Assembly: GCA_025055015.1 (NCBI GenBank)
Contig: JANWYQ010000127.1
Coordinates: 1-53,506, forward strand
Direction of reading: 5' to 3'
DNA from: Caldilineales bacterium
GTDB lineage: Bacteria > Chloroflexota > Anaerolineae > JAAEKA01
DNA length: 53,506 nt
Shown piece after piece: positions 39,828-47,236 of the stretch. Position 1 is the first letter of the stretch. Every line of letters begins with the position of its first letter. Under the pieces are notes generated by a model, which was given only the letters and a program-made list of their open reading frames with translations, searched no databases and was not told the DNA's origin. The translations under genes and the position numbers were made by a program.

Positions 39828-42302
39828 ATGTCCACCCCTCTCGCTCAGCCTACGGCGGACGTCGTAGTCGAGGAGCTGCCAGCGCCCCTCTCGCCCTCGC
39901 CCGCACCCTCCCCCAACGGCAACATTCCACCAGCGGACGTCCCGGCGCCCTCTTCGGTTGACTGGCCCCTGCGCCAGCGGCCGGCCGTCAAGCGCTTTCT
40001 CAACTGGCTGGAAGGGCTGAGCCTGGCCCTGGAGACGCCCATCGTTCGCCTGGTGCGCCAGCCCCAGTTCAATCCCCTCTACCACACGGGCACCATCGCC
40101 CTGTTCGCGCTGCTGGTCATCCTGGTCACCGGGGTGTACCTGACCATGTTCTACCCCTTCGGCTTCCAGGAGTCGTACCAGGCGGTGGCGCGCATCGAGG
40201 CGAACCTGGTGGGGCGGTGGATGCGGGCGCTGCATCGCTACGCCTCGGCGCTGGCGGTGATCGCCGCGCTGTTGCACGGCTGGCGCACCTTGTTCATGGA
40301 TCGCTTCCGCGGCCCTCGCTGGCTGGCGTGGACCACGGGCATCGTCATGGCCGTGCTCCTCTGGGGCGCAGGGCTGACCGGCTACTGGCTGATCTTCGAC
40401 GAGCGGGCCCAGCTCTTCAACCAGGCGCTGATTGACCTGCTGGATGGCTTCCGCGGGGGGGTGGTCTTCCTGAACCAGTTCCTGCTCACCGAGGCCGCCG
40501 GCCAGGGGTGGCTCTTCGTCTTGGGCGTGCTGACGGCTCACCTGGTGCTGTCGGTGATCATCGTCGGCCTGTTCGTGGTGCACATCGTACGGTTGCGCCG
40601 GGCCAAGATCCTGCCCCCGCGCTACTGGATGGCGGCGCTGTTCGGCCTGTTGGCGGTGGCTGCACTGCTGGTGCCGGTGGGCATGTTGCCGCCGGCCGAT
40701 CCCAGCCGGCTGCCGGCGCAGGTGCCGCTGGACGTGTTCCTGCTGTTCTACTTCCCGGCTATGCTCCACCTGCCGCCAGGGCTGTTCTGGAGCGGCGTGC
40801 TGCTAATCACAACGGCTGCGGCGGCTGTGCCCTGGCTGCTGGCGCGCAAGCCGCTGCCGCCGGTCCAGGTCCACGCCGACCGCTGCACCGGCTGCACCCT
40901 GTGCGCGGCCGACTGCCCATACAAGGCTATCCAGATGGTGGAGCGCCACGACGACAGCCGCCACAAGTACCTGGCCGTGGTGGACCCCAAACGCTGCGTC
41001 GCCTGTGGGATCTGCATCGGCAGCTGCACGCCCCTAGCCCTTACCTTGGGCGACCGGCCGGCGGAGCCCCTGTGGCAGGAGACGCTGGCCGCGGCTCGGC
41101 GCGGCCAGGAGCGGCCCGTGCGGCTGATGTTCGTCTGCGAGCGTCACGCCGCCCACGGCGCCCGTCGCTTCCTGCCCCCCGCCTATCGGCCCATCTTCGG
41201 CGAGGCGGCAGGCTGGCAGGAGGCAGCCGAGCGGGACGGCATGCACCTGGAGGTGATCCCCCTGCCCTGCATCGGCATGGCCCAGCCCGACCTGGCCACC
41301 CAGGCCCTGGCCGCGGGCGCAGCCGAGGTGCAGTTCGTGGGCTGTCCGCCGGAGGACTGTGCCAACCGCGAGGGCAACCTGTGGCTCCAAGAGCGCCTGG
41401 ATCGCCGTCGCCTGCCCAAGCTGCGCCGCCAATTCGTCGGCGCGCCCATCGCCACCGACTGGCTGGCGCCCAACGACACCCAGCAAGCTGTGGCCGCATC
41501 CCAGCACCAGCCCCTTGCCACCGCCTACAGCTTCAAGATGGACGCCGGCGGCTGGCGGGCGATGGTGCCGGCCCTGGCGCTGTTGGCGCTCACCCTGGTC
41601 CTGACCATACCGCTCACCAGCGTTCCCTACCGGCCCTCGGTGAGCCAAGGCGCTGTGGTGCGCATCGAGCTGCGCCATCGCAGCGGCATGCCCCTGGTGG
41701 CGGGCGCCCAGGACCTGGTGGTGCAGGCCATGCCCGACCTTTCGGACGCCGGCCCCCAGCGGTTGGTGGTGGAGGTGGACGGCCAGGTTGTGCGGGACAA
41801 GACCTACGGCGGGGACCCCGCAGAGCCCCTGCAGGCCTTGGAGCAGGTGCGTCTGGACCCGGGCCAGCATCGCATTCGGGTGCTCCTCTTCGACCGCGTC
41901 GGCCAGTCGGAGCCCCAGGTGCTGCTGGATCGGGCGGTGGCCCTGGAGGCGGGCCAGGTGCTGGCCTTGCAGTTCAAGGACGCCCGGCTGGCGGCAGATC
42001 CGGAGGCAGGTCGGCGACTGTTCATGGGCACGACGCTGGGCACCAGCACCGGCTGCGTCATCTGCCACTCCCTGGAGCCAGGCCGCAAGCTGGTGGGGCC
42101 TTCCCTGGCCGGAGTGGCGACGCGCGCCGAAACGGCGGTGCCCGGACTGACTGCCGAGGAGTACCTGCGCCAATCCATCGTGGAGCCCAACGCGCATGTG
42201 GTCGAGGGCTATCCGCCCAACCAGATGCCGCCCACCTTCGCCGAGACGCTCACCGAGCAGCAGATCAGCGACCTGGTGGCGTTCCTGATGACGCTCAAGT
42301 GA
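39828..42302 (+). CDS. Cytochrome b - ferredoxin - MvhD-like - cytochrome c fusion protein
   Basis: 824 residues. 1-50: Pro-rich start. 80-280: cytochrome b N-terminal-type membrane domain with two bis-His pairs, His136/His150 and His238/His252, both spaced H-x13-H. 300-340: further helices. 345-405: 2x[4Fe-4S] ferredoxin, CTGCTLCAADC (353-363) and CVACGICIGSC (390-400). 430-545: like the MvhD/hydrogenase iron-sulfur subunit, with Cys437, Cys481, Cys506 and Cys511 (VGCPPEDCANREGN). 578-598: one more helix. 600-720: beta-rich. 725-824: c-type cytochrome CVICH (743-747) with Met800. Every cofactor ligand needed for an electron chain is on one chain. No start other than the ATG is needed. It sits between ba3 oxidase and a stand-alone cytochrome c similar to its own C-terminus. 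Confidence 0.9.
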   Translation: MSTPLAQPTADVVVEELPAPLSPSPAPSPNGNIPPADVPAPSSVDWPLRQRPAVKRFLNWLEGLSLALETPIVRLVRQPQFNPLYHTGTIALFALLVILVTGVYLTMFYPFGFQESYQAVARIEANLVGRWMRALHRYASALAVIAALLHGWRTLFMDRFRGPRWLAWTTGIVMAVLLWGAGLTGYWLIFDERAQLFNQALIDLLDGFRGGVVFLNQFLLTEAAGQGWLFVLGVLTAHLVLSVIIVGLFVVHIVRLRRAKILPPRYWMAALFGLLAVAALLVPVGMLPPADPSRLPAQVPLDVFLLFYFPAMLHLPPGLFWSGVLLITTAAAAVPWLLARKPLPPVQVHADRCTGCTLCAADCPYKAIQMVERHDDSRHKYLAVVDPKRCVACGICIGSCTPLALTLGDRPAEPLWQETLAAARRGQERPVRLMFVCERHAAHGARRFLPPAYRPIFGEAAGWQEAAERDGMHLEVIPLPCIGMAQPDLATQALAAGAAEVQFVGCPPEDCANREGNLWLQERLDRRRLPKLRRQFVGAPIATDWLAPNDTQQAVAASQHQPLATAYSFKMDAGGWRAMVPALALLALTLVLTIPLTSVPYRPSVSQGAVVRIELRHRSGMPLVAGAQDLVVQAMPDLSDAGPQRLVVEVDGQVVRDKTYGGDPAEPLQALEQVRLDPGQHRIRVLLFDRVGQSEPQVLLDRAVALEAGQVLALQFKDARLAADPEAGRRLFMGTTLGTSTGCVICHSLEPGRKLVGPSLAGVATRAETAVPGLTAEEYLRQSIVEPNAHVVEGYPPNQMPPTFAETLTEQQISDLVAFLMTLK

Positions 42303-42470
42303 CCCCACCACCGGCCCAGGCAGAGCGCCTCGCCTCTCCTCGGTTTGTGGGGTGTATCACGGACCGTTCTTGTGCACCGACGTACAATCTTTGCTGGGCG
42401 CTGTCCGTGTCCGCTGAGGCAGCGCTACCTCCCCCTGCTAAGACTTCACTAAGAAGGAGCTCCTAAGCTT

Positions 42471-42929
42471 ATGCGCACCTACATCTTGCTGGTCGTTGTG
42501 TTGATCCTGGCCGTAGGCCTGACGGCCTGCGGCGGTGGCGGCGGCGCGCAGCAGCAACCTGCGCCCGCTGCCGGGCAGGCTCCTGCCGTCAAGGGCAACC
42601 CTGAGAAGGGCAAGCAGCTCTTCGCTCAGACCGTGCTGGCCGGCAACGCCGGGTGCATCACGTGCCACTCCCTGGAGCCGGGCAAGGTGCTGGTGGGCCC
42701 CTCGATGGCAGGCATTGCCAGCCGCGCCGGCAACACGGTGCCCGGCCAGTCGGCCGAGGAGTATCTCCGCATCTCCATCGTGGACACCAACGCCTACCTG
42801 GCCAAGGGGTGCAACGTCAACGCGCCCGAGGAGCCGTGCGCAGCCAACCTGATGCCGGCTGACTGGGCGCAGAAGCTCACCCCCGAACAGATTGACGATC
42901 TGGTGGCCTATCTGCTGACGCTGAAGTAG
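42471..42929 (+). CDS. Lipoprotein c-type cytochrome
   Basis: 152 residues. Lipobox LTAC (Cys20) anchors it outside the membrane, followed by a Gly/Pro-rich linker. Haem motif CITCH (62-66) and probable axial Met128 (NLMPADW). From GC-x2-CHSLEPG to LVAYLLTLK it is clearly homologous to the C-terminal cytochrome domain of the preceding fusion, apart from an insertion with two extra Cys (KGCNVNAPEEPC). AAGGAG lies 12 bases before the ATG. It is the likely electron donor to CuA. The 168 bp before it hold no gene. Confidence 0.93.
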   Translation: MRTYILLVVVLILAVGLTACGGGGGAQQQPAPAAGQAPAVKGNPEKGKQLFAQTVLAGNAGCITCHSLEPGKVLVGPSMAGIASRAGNTVPGQSAEEYLRISIVDTNAYLAKGCNVNAPEEPCAANLMPADWAQKLTPEQIDDLVAYLLTLK

Positions 42930-42996
42930 GTCGGGCCCTCCGACGGACGGCGCTGCTCGCCCTCTTCGACAGTAGCGCTTAGCTCAGCCCTGATAC

Positions 42997-43043
42997 GCCA
43001 CAGGCCCTGGGGTCTCGCTCAAAGGCCCTACCGGGCCTGTGGC
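42997..43043 (+). terminator. Hairpin at the end of the oxidase operon
   Basis: An 11-bp perfect inverted repeat GCCACAGGCCC / GGGCCTGTGGC spans 42997-43043, and a tighter alternative stem AGGCCC-TACC-GGGCCT (43023-43038) uses its 3' arm. TCTTCT follows. It separates the operon from convergent ppc and could stop transcription from either side. The rest of 42930-43174 is empty. Confidence 0.55.
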
Positions 43044-43174
43044 TCTTCTAGGGACGGTCACGCCGGACGCACTAGATATCAGAGAAACCCACAAAAGCTG
43101 CGGTTAGGGTTCGTCTGTGCGCGTTCCAAGTCCGCCTCAAGGCTCTGTTCCGGCTAAGAGCGCCCACGCAGGCA

Positions 43175-45928
43175 TCACCCGGTGTTGCGCAGGCCGGCAG
43201 CGATGCCGTTGATGGTCATGCGCACCGTGCGCTGGAGGATGTCCTCCTCTGCCGGCTCGCCGTTCTCGCGCAGCCGCATCAGGAGCGCCACCTGCGCGTA
43301 GTTCAGGGGATCAATGTAGGGGTTGCGCAGTCGAATGGCGCGCTGCAGCCAGGGCTCGTCGGCCAGCAGGTCGTCGTGGCCGGTCAGCCGCAGCACCGCT
43401 GCCACGCTGCGCTCGTACTCCTCCCGGAGGCGGGGAAAGATGGCCGCCGCCACCTCTGGCGAGGTCAGGCGGGTGTAGAGGGACGCGATCTGCATGTCTG
43501 CCTTGCGCAGAGCCATCTGGGCGTTGTCAACGGTGGCGCGCAAGAAAGGCCACTCCCGGTACATGGTCTGCAGCTCGCGCCAGCGCTCCTCGTCCTCGCC
43601 GGCCCATCCCTGTAGAGCCGACCCCAGCCCGTACCACCCCGGCAGGTTGACCCGGGTTTGCGTCCACGCAAAGCTCCACGGGATGGCGCGCAAGTCCTCA
43701 ATGCGTTGGCTGGCCTGGCGCCGCGCCGGCCGGCTGGCGATGTTCAGCTCGCTGATCTCCTCGATGGGGGTGGCCGTTTGGAAGTAGACCACCAGCTCGG
43801 GGGTCCCGTAGACCAGCTGCCGGTAGGTCGTCTCGGCGATGCGGCTGAGCGCGTTCATGATCTCCCGCCAGCGCTGCATCTGCTCCGGCCGGTAGGTGGC
43901 CGGCGCGCCGCCGGTGAGCAGCACGGCGTGGATGATCTGCTCCAGATGGCGATGGGCTACGCGCGGGTTGCTGTAGCGCTCCGAGACCACCTCTCCCTGC
44001 TCCGTCATCTTGAGCCGACCGCGGATGGCGTTGGCCGGCTGGGCCAGGATGGCGCGGTTGGCCGGCCCGCCCCCGCGGCCGATGGTGCCCCCGCGGCCGT
44101 GGAAGAGGGTGAGGGTCACGCCGTAGCGGCCACACGCTGTAGCCAGGGCCTCGTGGGCGCGGTACAGGGCCCAGTTGGCCCCTAGGTAGCCGCCGTCCTT
44201 GTTGGAGTCGCTGTAGCCCACCATGATCTGTTGGTGGTTGCTCTGGGTCTGCAGGTGACGGTGGTAGGCGGGGTTGGCGAACAGCGCCTCCATGACGCTG
44301 GGCGCCGCCTCCAGATCGGGCAGCGTCTCGAAGAGAGGCACCACCCCCAGGCGGCTGTCCACCCCCACCTCCTTGGCCAGCAGGAGCACGGCCAAGACAT
44401 CGCTGGGCGCCGAGGTCATGCTGACGATGTAGCTCTTGATGGCCCGTGGGCCGACGCGCTGATGGGCTCGGCGGATCACCCGGAACACCTCCAGCACCTC
44501 GTTGGTGGCCGGGCTGAAGTCGAGCCACAAAGGCACCAGCGGTCGGGGGTTGAGCAGCTCGGCCGTGAGGAGCGCGCTGCGCTCCACCTCGGTGAGGCCG
44601 GCGTAGTTGGGCACCATCCCGTAACGCGCGAACACCTCGCTCAGGGCCTGGGTGTGTCGGCGGGAGTGCTGGCGGATGTCCAGGGTGGCCAGGTGGAAGC
44701 CGAACACGCGCGCCTGTGTCACCAGCCGTCCGAGCCGGCCGGCGGCCATCCGCTCCCCCCGGTGACGCCGCAGGCTCTCCTGCATCACTGTGAGGTCGGC
44801 GATGAACTCGTCCTCGTTGAGGTACTCTCCCCGCCGCGGGACGTAGTACTGGCGCCAGGGCTGCTGGTTGGCCTCGGCCGTCAGCTGCAGCTTGCGGTAC
44901 ACCAGGGCGATCTTCTGCCGGTAGGGCTGGCGGGGGTAGAGCTGGCGATAGTGAGCGGCCTCCTCCGGCAGCAGCTCGGCGTCGGCGTCCAAGCTATCCC
45001 ACAGGTCCGACGAGATGCCGTAGCTTTCGTCGGAGCTCAGCAGGCCGTACATGCGCTCGATGGCCTGCTGGTACAACCGTATTGCGAGCGCCTTGTGGCT
45101 GCGCAGGGTCTCCTCGATGACCGTGGGGGTGACGAAGGGATTGCCGTCGCAGTCGCCGCCGATCCAGCTTCCGAAGCGTAGGAACTGGGGAATGCGAAAC
45201 TCGACGCCTGGATAGTAGCGCGCCAGCGCCTCCTGCAGGTCCATGTACAGGCGGGGAACCAGGTCGAACAGGGTGTGCTCGAAGTAGTACAGGCCGTTGC
45301 GCACCTCGTCCAGCACGGTGGGCTTCCGGGTGCGCGTGACCTCGGTCTGCCAGAGGGATGCGATCTCCTCGCGGATCAGGGCTTCGGCCTCGGCTTCCTC
45401 GGCGGGGGTGGGGGAGTGGTACTCCAGGCGGTGTAGCTCAGCCGAAATGCGCGCCAGCTTGATCAAGACCGTGCGTCGCTTGGCCTCGGTGGGGTGCGCC
45501 GTCATCACGGGCATCACCAGGAGCTGGTCCAACAGGCCCTGCACCTCCTGGGCAGTCATGCCCTGGGCGTGTAGGCGCTGGACCGCCTCGGCAATAGTCT
45601 CGGCCATCGGGGTTCCCTCGGCCGCTGCCTGCAGCAGTCGGCGATGGGCCACCCGCACCCGTTCGGCATCCTCGGCCAGGTTGACCAGCTGGAAGAAGGA
45701 GGCGAAGGCCTTCACTACGCCGCGGGCGTCCTCCAGCGGCAGCCCCTCGATCAGGCGCAGCAGCGCCTCCTGCGCGGCCTGGTCCCCCTCGCGGCCGGCC
45801 TTGGCCAGTCGCCGCACTCGCTCGACCAGGTCGAAGAGGCGTCGGCCTTCTTGTTCGATAATGGTATCGCCCAGCAGGCGGCCGAGGTAGCTCACCTGCT
45901 GGCGTAGCTCAGCGTAGGCGGGTTTCAT
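43175..45928 (-). CDS. ppc: Phosphoenolpyruvate carboxylase
   Basis: 917 residues, cytoplasmic enzyme fixing bicarbonate onto PEP to make oxaloacetate. Active-site motifs: VMTAHPTEAKRRTVL (catalytic His), GSWIGGDCDGNPFV, YSDSNKDGGYLGANW, FHGRGGTIGRGGGP, TEQGEVVSERY and RAIPWSFAWTQTR, ending GLRNTG as in bacterial enzymes. Full length. Monocistronic and convergent with the oxidase operon. It feeds the TCA cycle anaplerotically. Confidence 0.98.
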   Translation of the reverse strand: MKPAYAELRQQVSYLGRLLGDTIIEQEGRRLFDLVERVRRLAKAGREGDQAAQEALLRLIEGLPLEDARGVVKAFASFFQLVNLAEDAERVRVAHRRLLQAAAEGTPMAETIAEAVQRLHAQGMTAQEVQGLLDQLLVMPVMTAHPTEAKRRTVLIKLARISAELHRLEYHSPTPAEEAEAEALIREEIASLWQTEVTRTRKPTVLDEVRNGLYYFEHTLFDLVPRLYMDLQEALARYYPGVEFRIPQFLRFGSWIGGDCDGNPFVTPTVIEETLRSHKALAIRLYQQAIERMYGLLSSDESYGISSDLWDSLDADAELLPEEAAHYRQLYPRQPYRQKIALVYRKLQLTAEANQQPWRQYYVPRRGEYLNEDEFIADLTVMQESLRRHRGERMAAGRLGRLVTQARVFGFHLATLDIRQHSRRHTQALSEVFARYGMVPNYAGLTEVERSALLTAELLNPRPLVPLWLDFSPATNEVLEVFRVIRRAHQRVGPRAIKSYIVSMTSAPSDVLAVLLLAKEVGVDSRLGVVPLFETLPDLEAAPSVMEALFANPAYHRHLQTQSNHQQIMVGYSDSNKDGGYLGANWALYRAHEALATACGRYGVTLTLFHGRGGTIGRGGGPANRAILAQPANAIRGRLKMTEQGEVVSERYSNPRVAHRHLEQIIHAVLLTGGAPATYRPEQMQRWREIMNALSRIAETTYRQLVYGTPELVVYFQTATPIEEISELNIASRPARRQASQRIEDLRAIPWSFAWTQTRVNLPGWYGLGSALQGWAGEDEERWRELQTMYREWPFLRATVDNAQMALRKADMQIASLYTRLTSPEVAAAIFPRLREEYERSVAAVLRLTGHDDLLADEPWLQRAIRLRNPYIDPLNYAQVALLMRLRENGEPAEEDILQRTVRMTINGIAAGLRNTG

Positions 45929-46018
45929 AGCAGAAGTCCTTTTAAGGCCACCAGGCGGTCATCCTGCAGCTTCATGCTGGTTGGAGGTTACGCCTTGGAG
46001 TTGCCTACCGGCGCTAGG

Positions 46019-46399
46019 CTATTTCAGCTTAAGCAAGACGTAGCCGTAGCCGACGGCCAGCACCAACTCCGAGGCCAGGAAACCCCAGCCTACGGCGCTC
46101 AGCAGCCCGCCGGCCAGGCCCACCGTGGTCACAACAGCCGACCCGGCCACCACCAGCAGGTTGCCTAAGGCCAGCGCGGCCTGCACTTTGGGTTCCTGCG
46201 CCCGTCGCGCCATGCCCAGCATAACGCCCGCGCCGAGCACCGCCGCGCCGAAGTAGCGCGCCTGCAGCACCGCTGACGGACTGGGCTCTAGACCCAGCAG
46301 CTCCAGGTACGCCTCCGGCGTGAACAGCGTAGCCACGCCGTAGAGCATGCCGATGATGGCCGTGACGGTGAGCAACAGGGTGAGCAGCGAGGTGGCCAT
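46019..46399 (-). CDS. Small four-helix membrane protein
   Basis: 126 residues with four predicted transmembrane helices (LLTLLLTVTAIIGMLYGVA, ARYFGAAVLGAGVMLG, LGNLLVVAGSAVVT and GFLASELVLAVGYGYVLL). The pattern YLELLGLEPSP between helices 1 and 2 resembles DUF4345-like small membrane proteins; function unknown. The ATG at 46399 directly abuts a heptamer array, so there is no ordinary Shine-Dalgarno; the open frame beyond it only translates repeats. Confidence 0.75.
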   Translation of the reverse strand: MATSLLTLLLTVTAIIGMLYGVATLFTPEAYLELLGLEPSPSAVLQARYFGAAVLGAGVMLGMARRAQEPKVQAALALGNLLVVAGSAVVTTVGLAGGLLSAVGWGFLASELVLAVGYGYVLLKLK

Positions 46400-46441
46400 C
46401 GGTGAACGGTGAACGGTAAACGGTGAACAGTAAACGGTCTT
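46400..46441. repeat. Heptanucleotide tandem array 3 (6 units)
   Basis: CGGTGAA x2, CGGTAAA, CGGTGAA, CAGTAAA, CGGTCTT. In gene direction it reads TTCACCG/TTTACCG, like array 2, and it touches the ATG of the membrane protein gene with no gap. Confidence 0.9.
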
Positions 46442-46459
46442 CGTGCGACGTGGTTCAAC

Positions 46460-46590
46460 GGAGCTCGCACCCCTAGATGCGAACCGCGCGCCACGGCCGA
46501 CCGCCGCCAAGCGGAGCTCGCACCCCCAGGTGCGAACCGCCCGCCGCAGCCGCCCGCCGCCAAGCGGAGCTCGCACCCCCGGGTGCGAAC
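46460..46590. repeat. Three copies of 25-bp palindrome, family C (GAGCTC variant)
   Basis: Copies at 46460-46484, 46513-46537 and 46566-46590 read GGAGCTCGCACCCCCAGGTG then CGAAC, with small differences. Nothing else is seen in 46442-46720. Confidence 0.9.
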
Positions 46591-46721
46591 CCACAGGCAG
46601 CCGGTGGGGCTCGCATTGTAGTCGAAGCCGACGGCCCTGGCAAGAACGCCGTGCGCAGCCCCAAGCAACCGGCAGCCCCACCAGGGCCGCCGCTGGCCCT
46701 AACGTTCTGACCAAAGCATGC

Positions 46722-46727
46722 TATAAT
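46722..46727 (+). promoter_or_regulatory. -10 element for the methyltransferase-like gene
   Basis: TATAAT 60 bp before the ATG at 46787; no clear -35. AAAGGAG lies about seven bases before the ATG. Confidence 0.45.
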
Positions 46728-46786
46728 CTCGACGGCCGTGCAGCTTCGACAGCCCGGTTGGCAGCTCGAACGGAAAGGAGCGACAA

Positions 46787-47236
46787 ATGGGCAAGCGTGG
46801 CGAGGGTTGGTTTGTCCTACAGATGCTGCTGTTTGCGCTGATCTTCTTTGCGCCGCAGGCCACGTGTTTCGCCTGTCCCGCTTGGCTGAAGGGCGTCGGG
46901 TTGGCGCTCCTGGCCGTCGGCGGCGTGCTGGGCACCTGGGGCATGGTGACCTTGGGCCGCAACCTGACCCCCTTTCCCAAGCCCGTGGAGGGCGGCACCC
47001 TGGTCACCCACGGCCCCTATCGCCTGGTGCGCCACCCCATCTACGCCGGCCTGATCCTGGGCACCCTGGGGTGGTCCCTCTTTCGCGCCAACCTACTGGG
47101 CTTGGCCCTGGCCGCGCTGCTCTTTGTCTTCTTCGACCTGAAGTCGCGGCGGGAGGAGCAGTGGCTGCGGGAGATCTACCCCGACTACGCAGCATACCAG
47201 GCGCGGGTGAAGAAGCTGGTGCCGTGGATCTACTGA
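46787..47236 (+). CDS. Isoprenylcysteine methyltransferase-like membrane protein
   Basis: 149 residues with four or so transmembrane helices. Core signature YRLVRHPIYAGLILGTLGW and the C-terminal REEQWLREIYPDYAAYQARVK are those of the ICMT/PEMT-like family of SAM-dependent membrane methyltransferases, common in bacteria with mostly unknown substrates. It overlaps the 3' end of the convergent GH116 gene by seven bases. Confidence 0.88.
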   Translation: MGKRGEGWFVLQMLLFALIFFAPQATCFACPAWLKGVGLALLAVGGVLGTWGMVTLGRNLTPFPKPVEGGTLVTHGPYRLVRHPIYAGLILGTLGWSLFRANLLGLALAALLFVFFDLKSRREEQWLREIYPDYAAYQARVKKLVPWIY

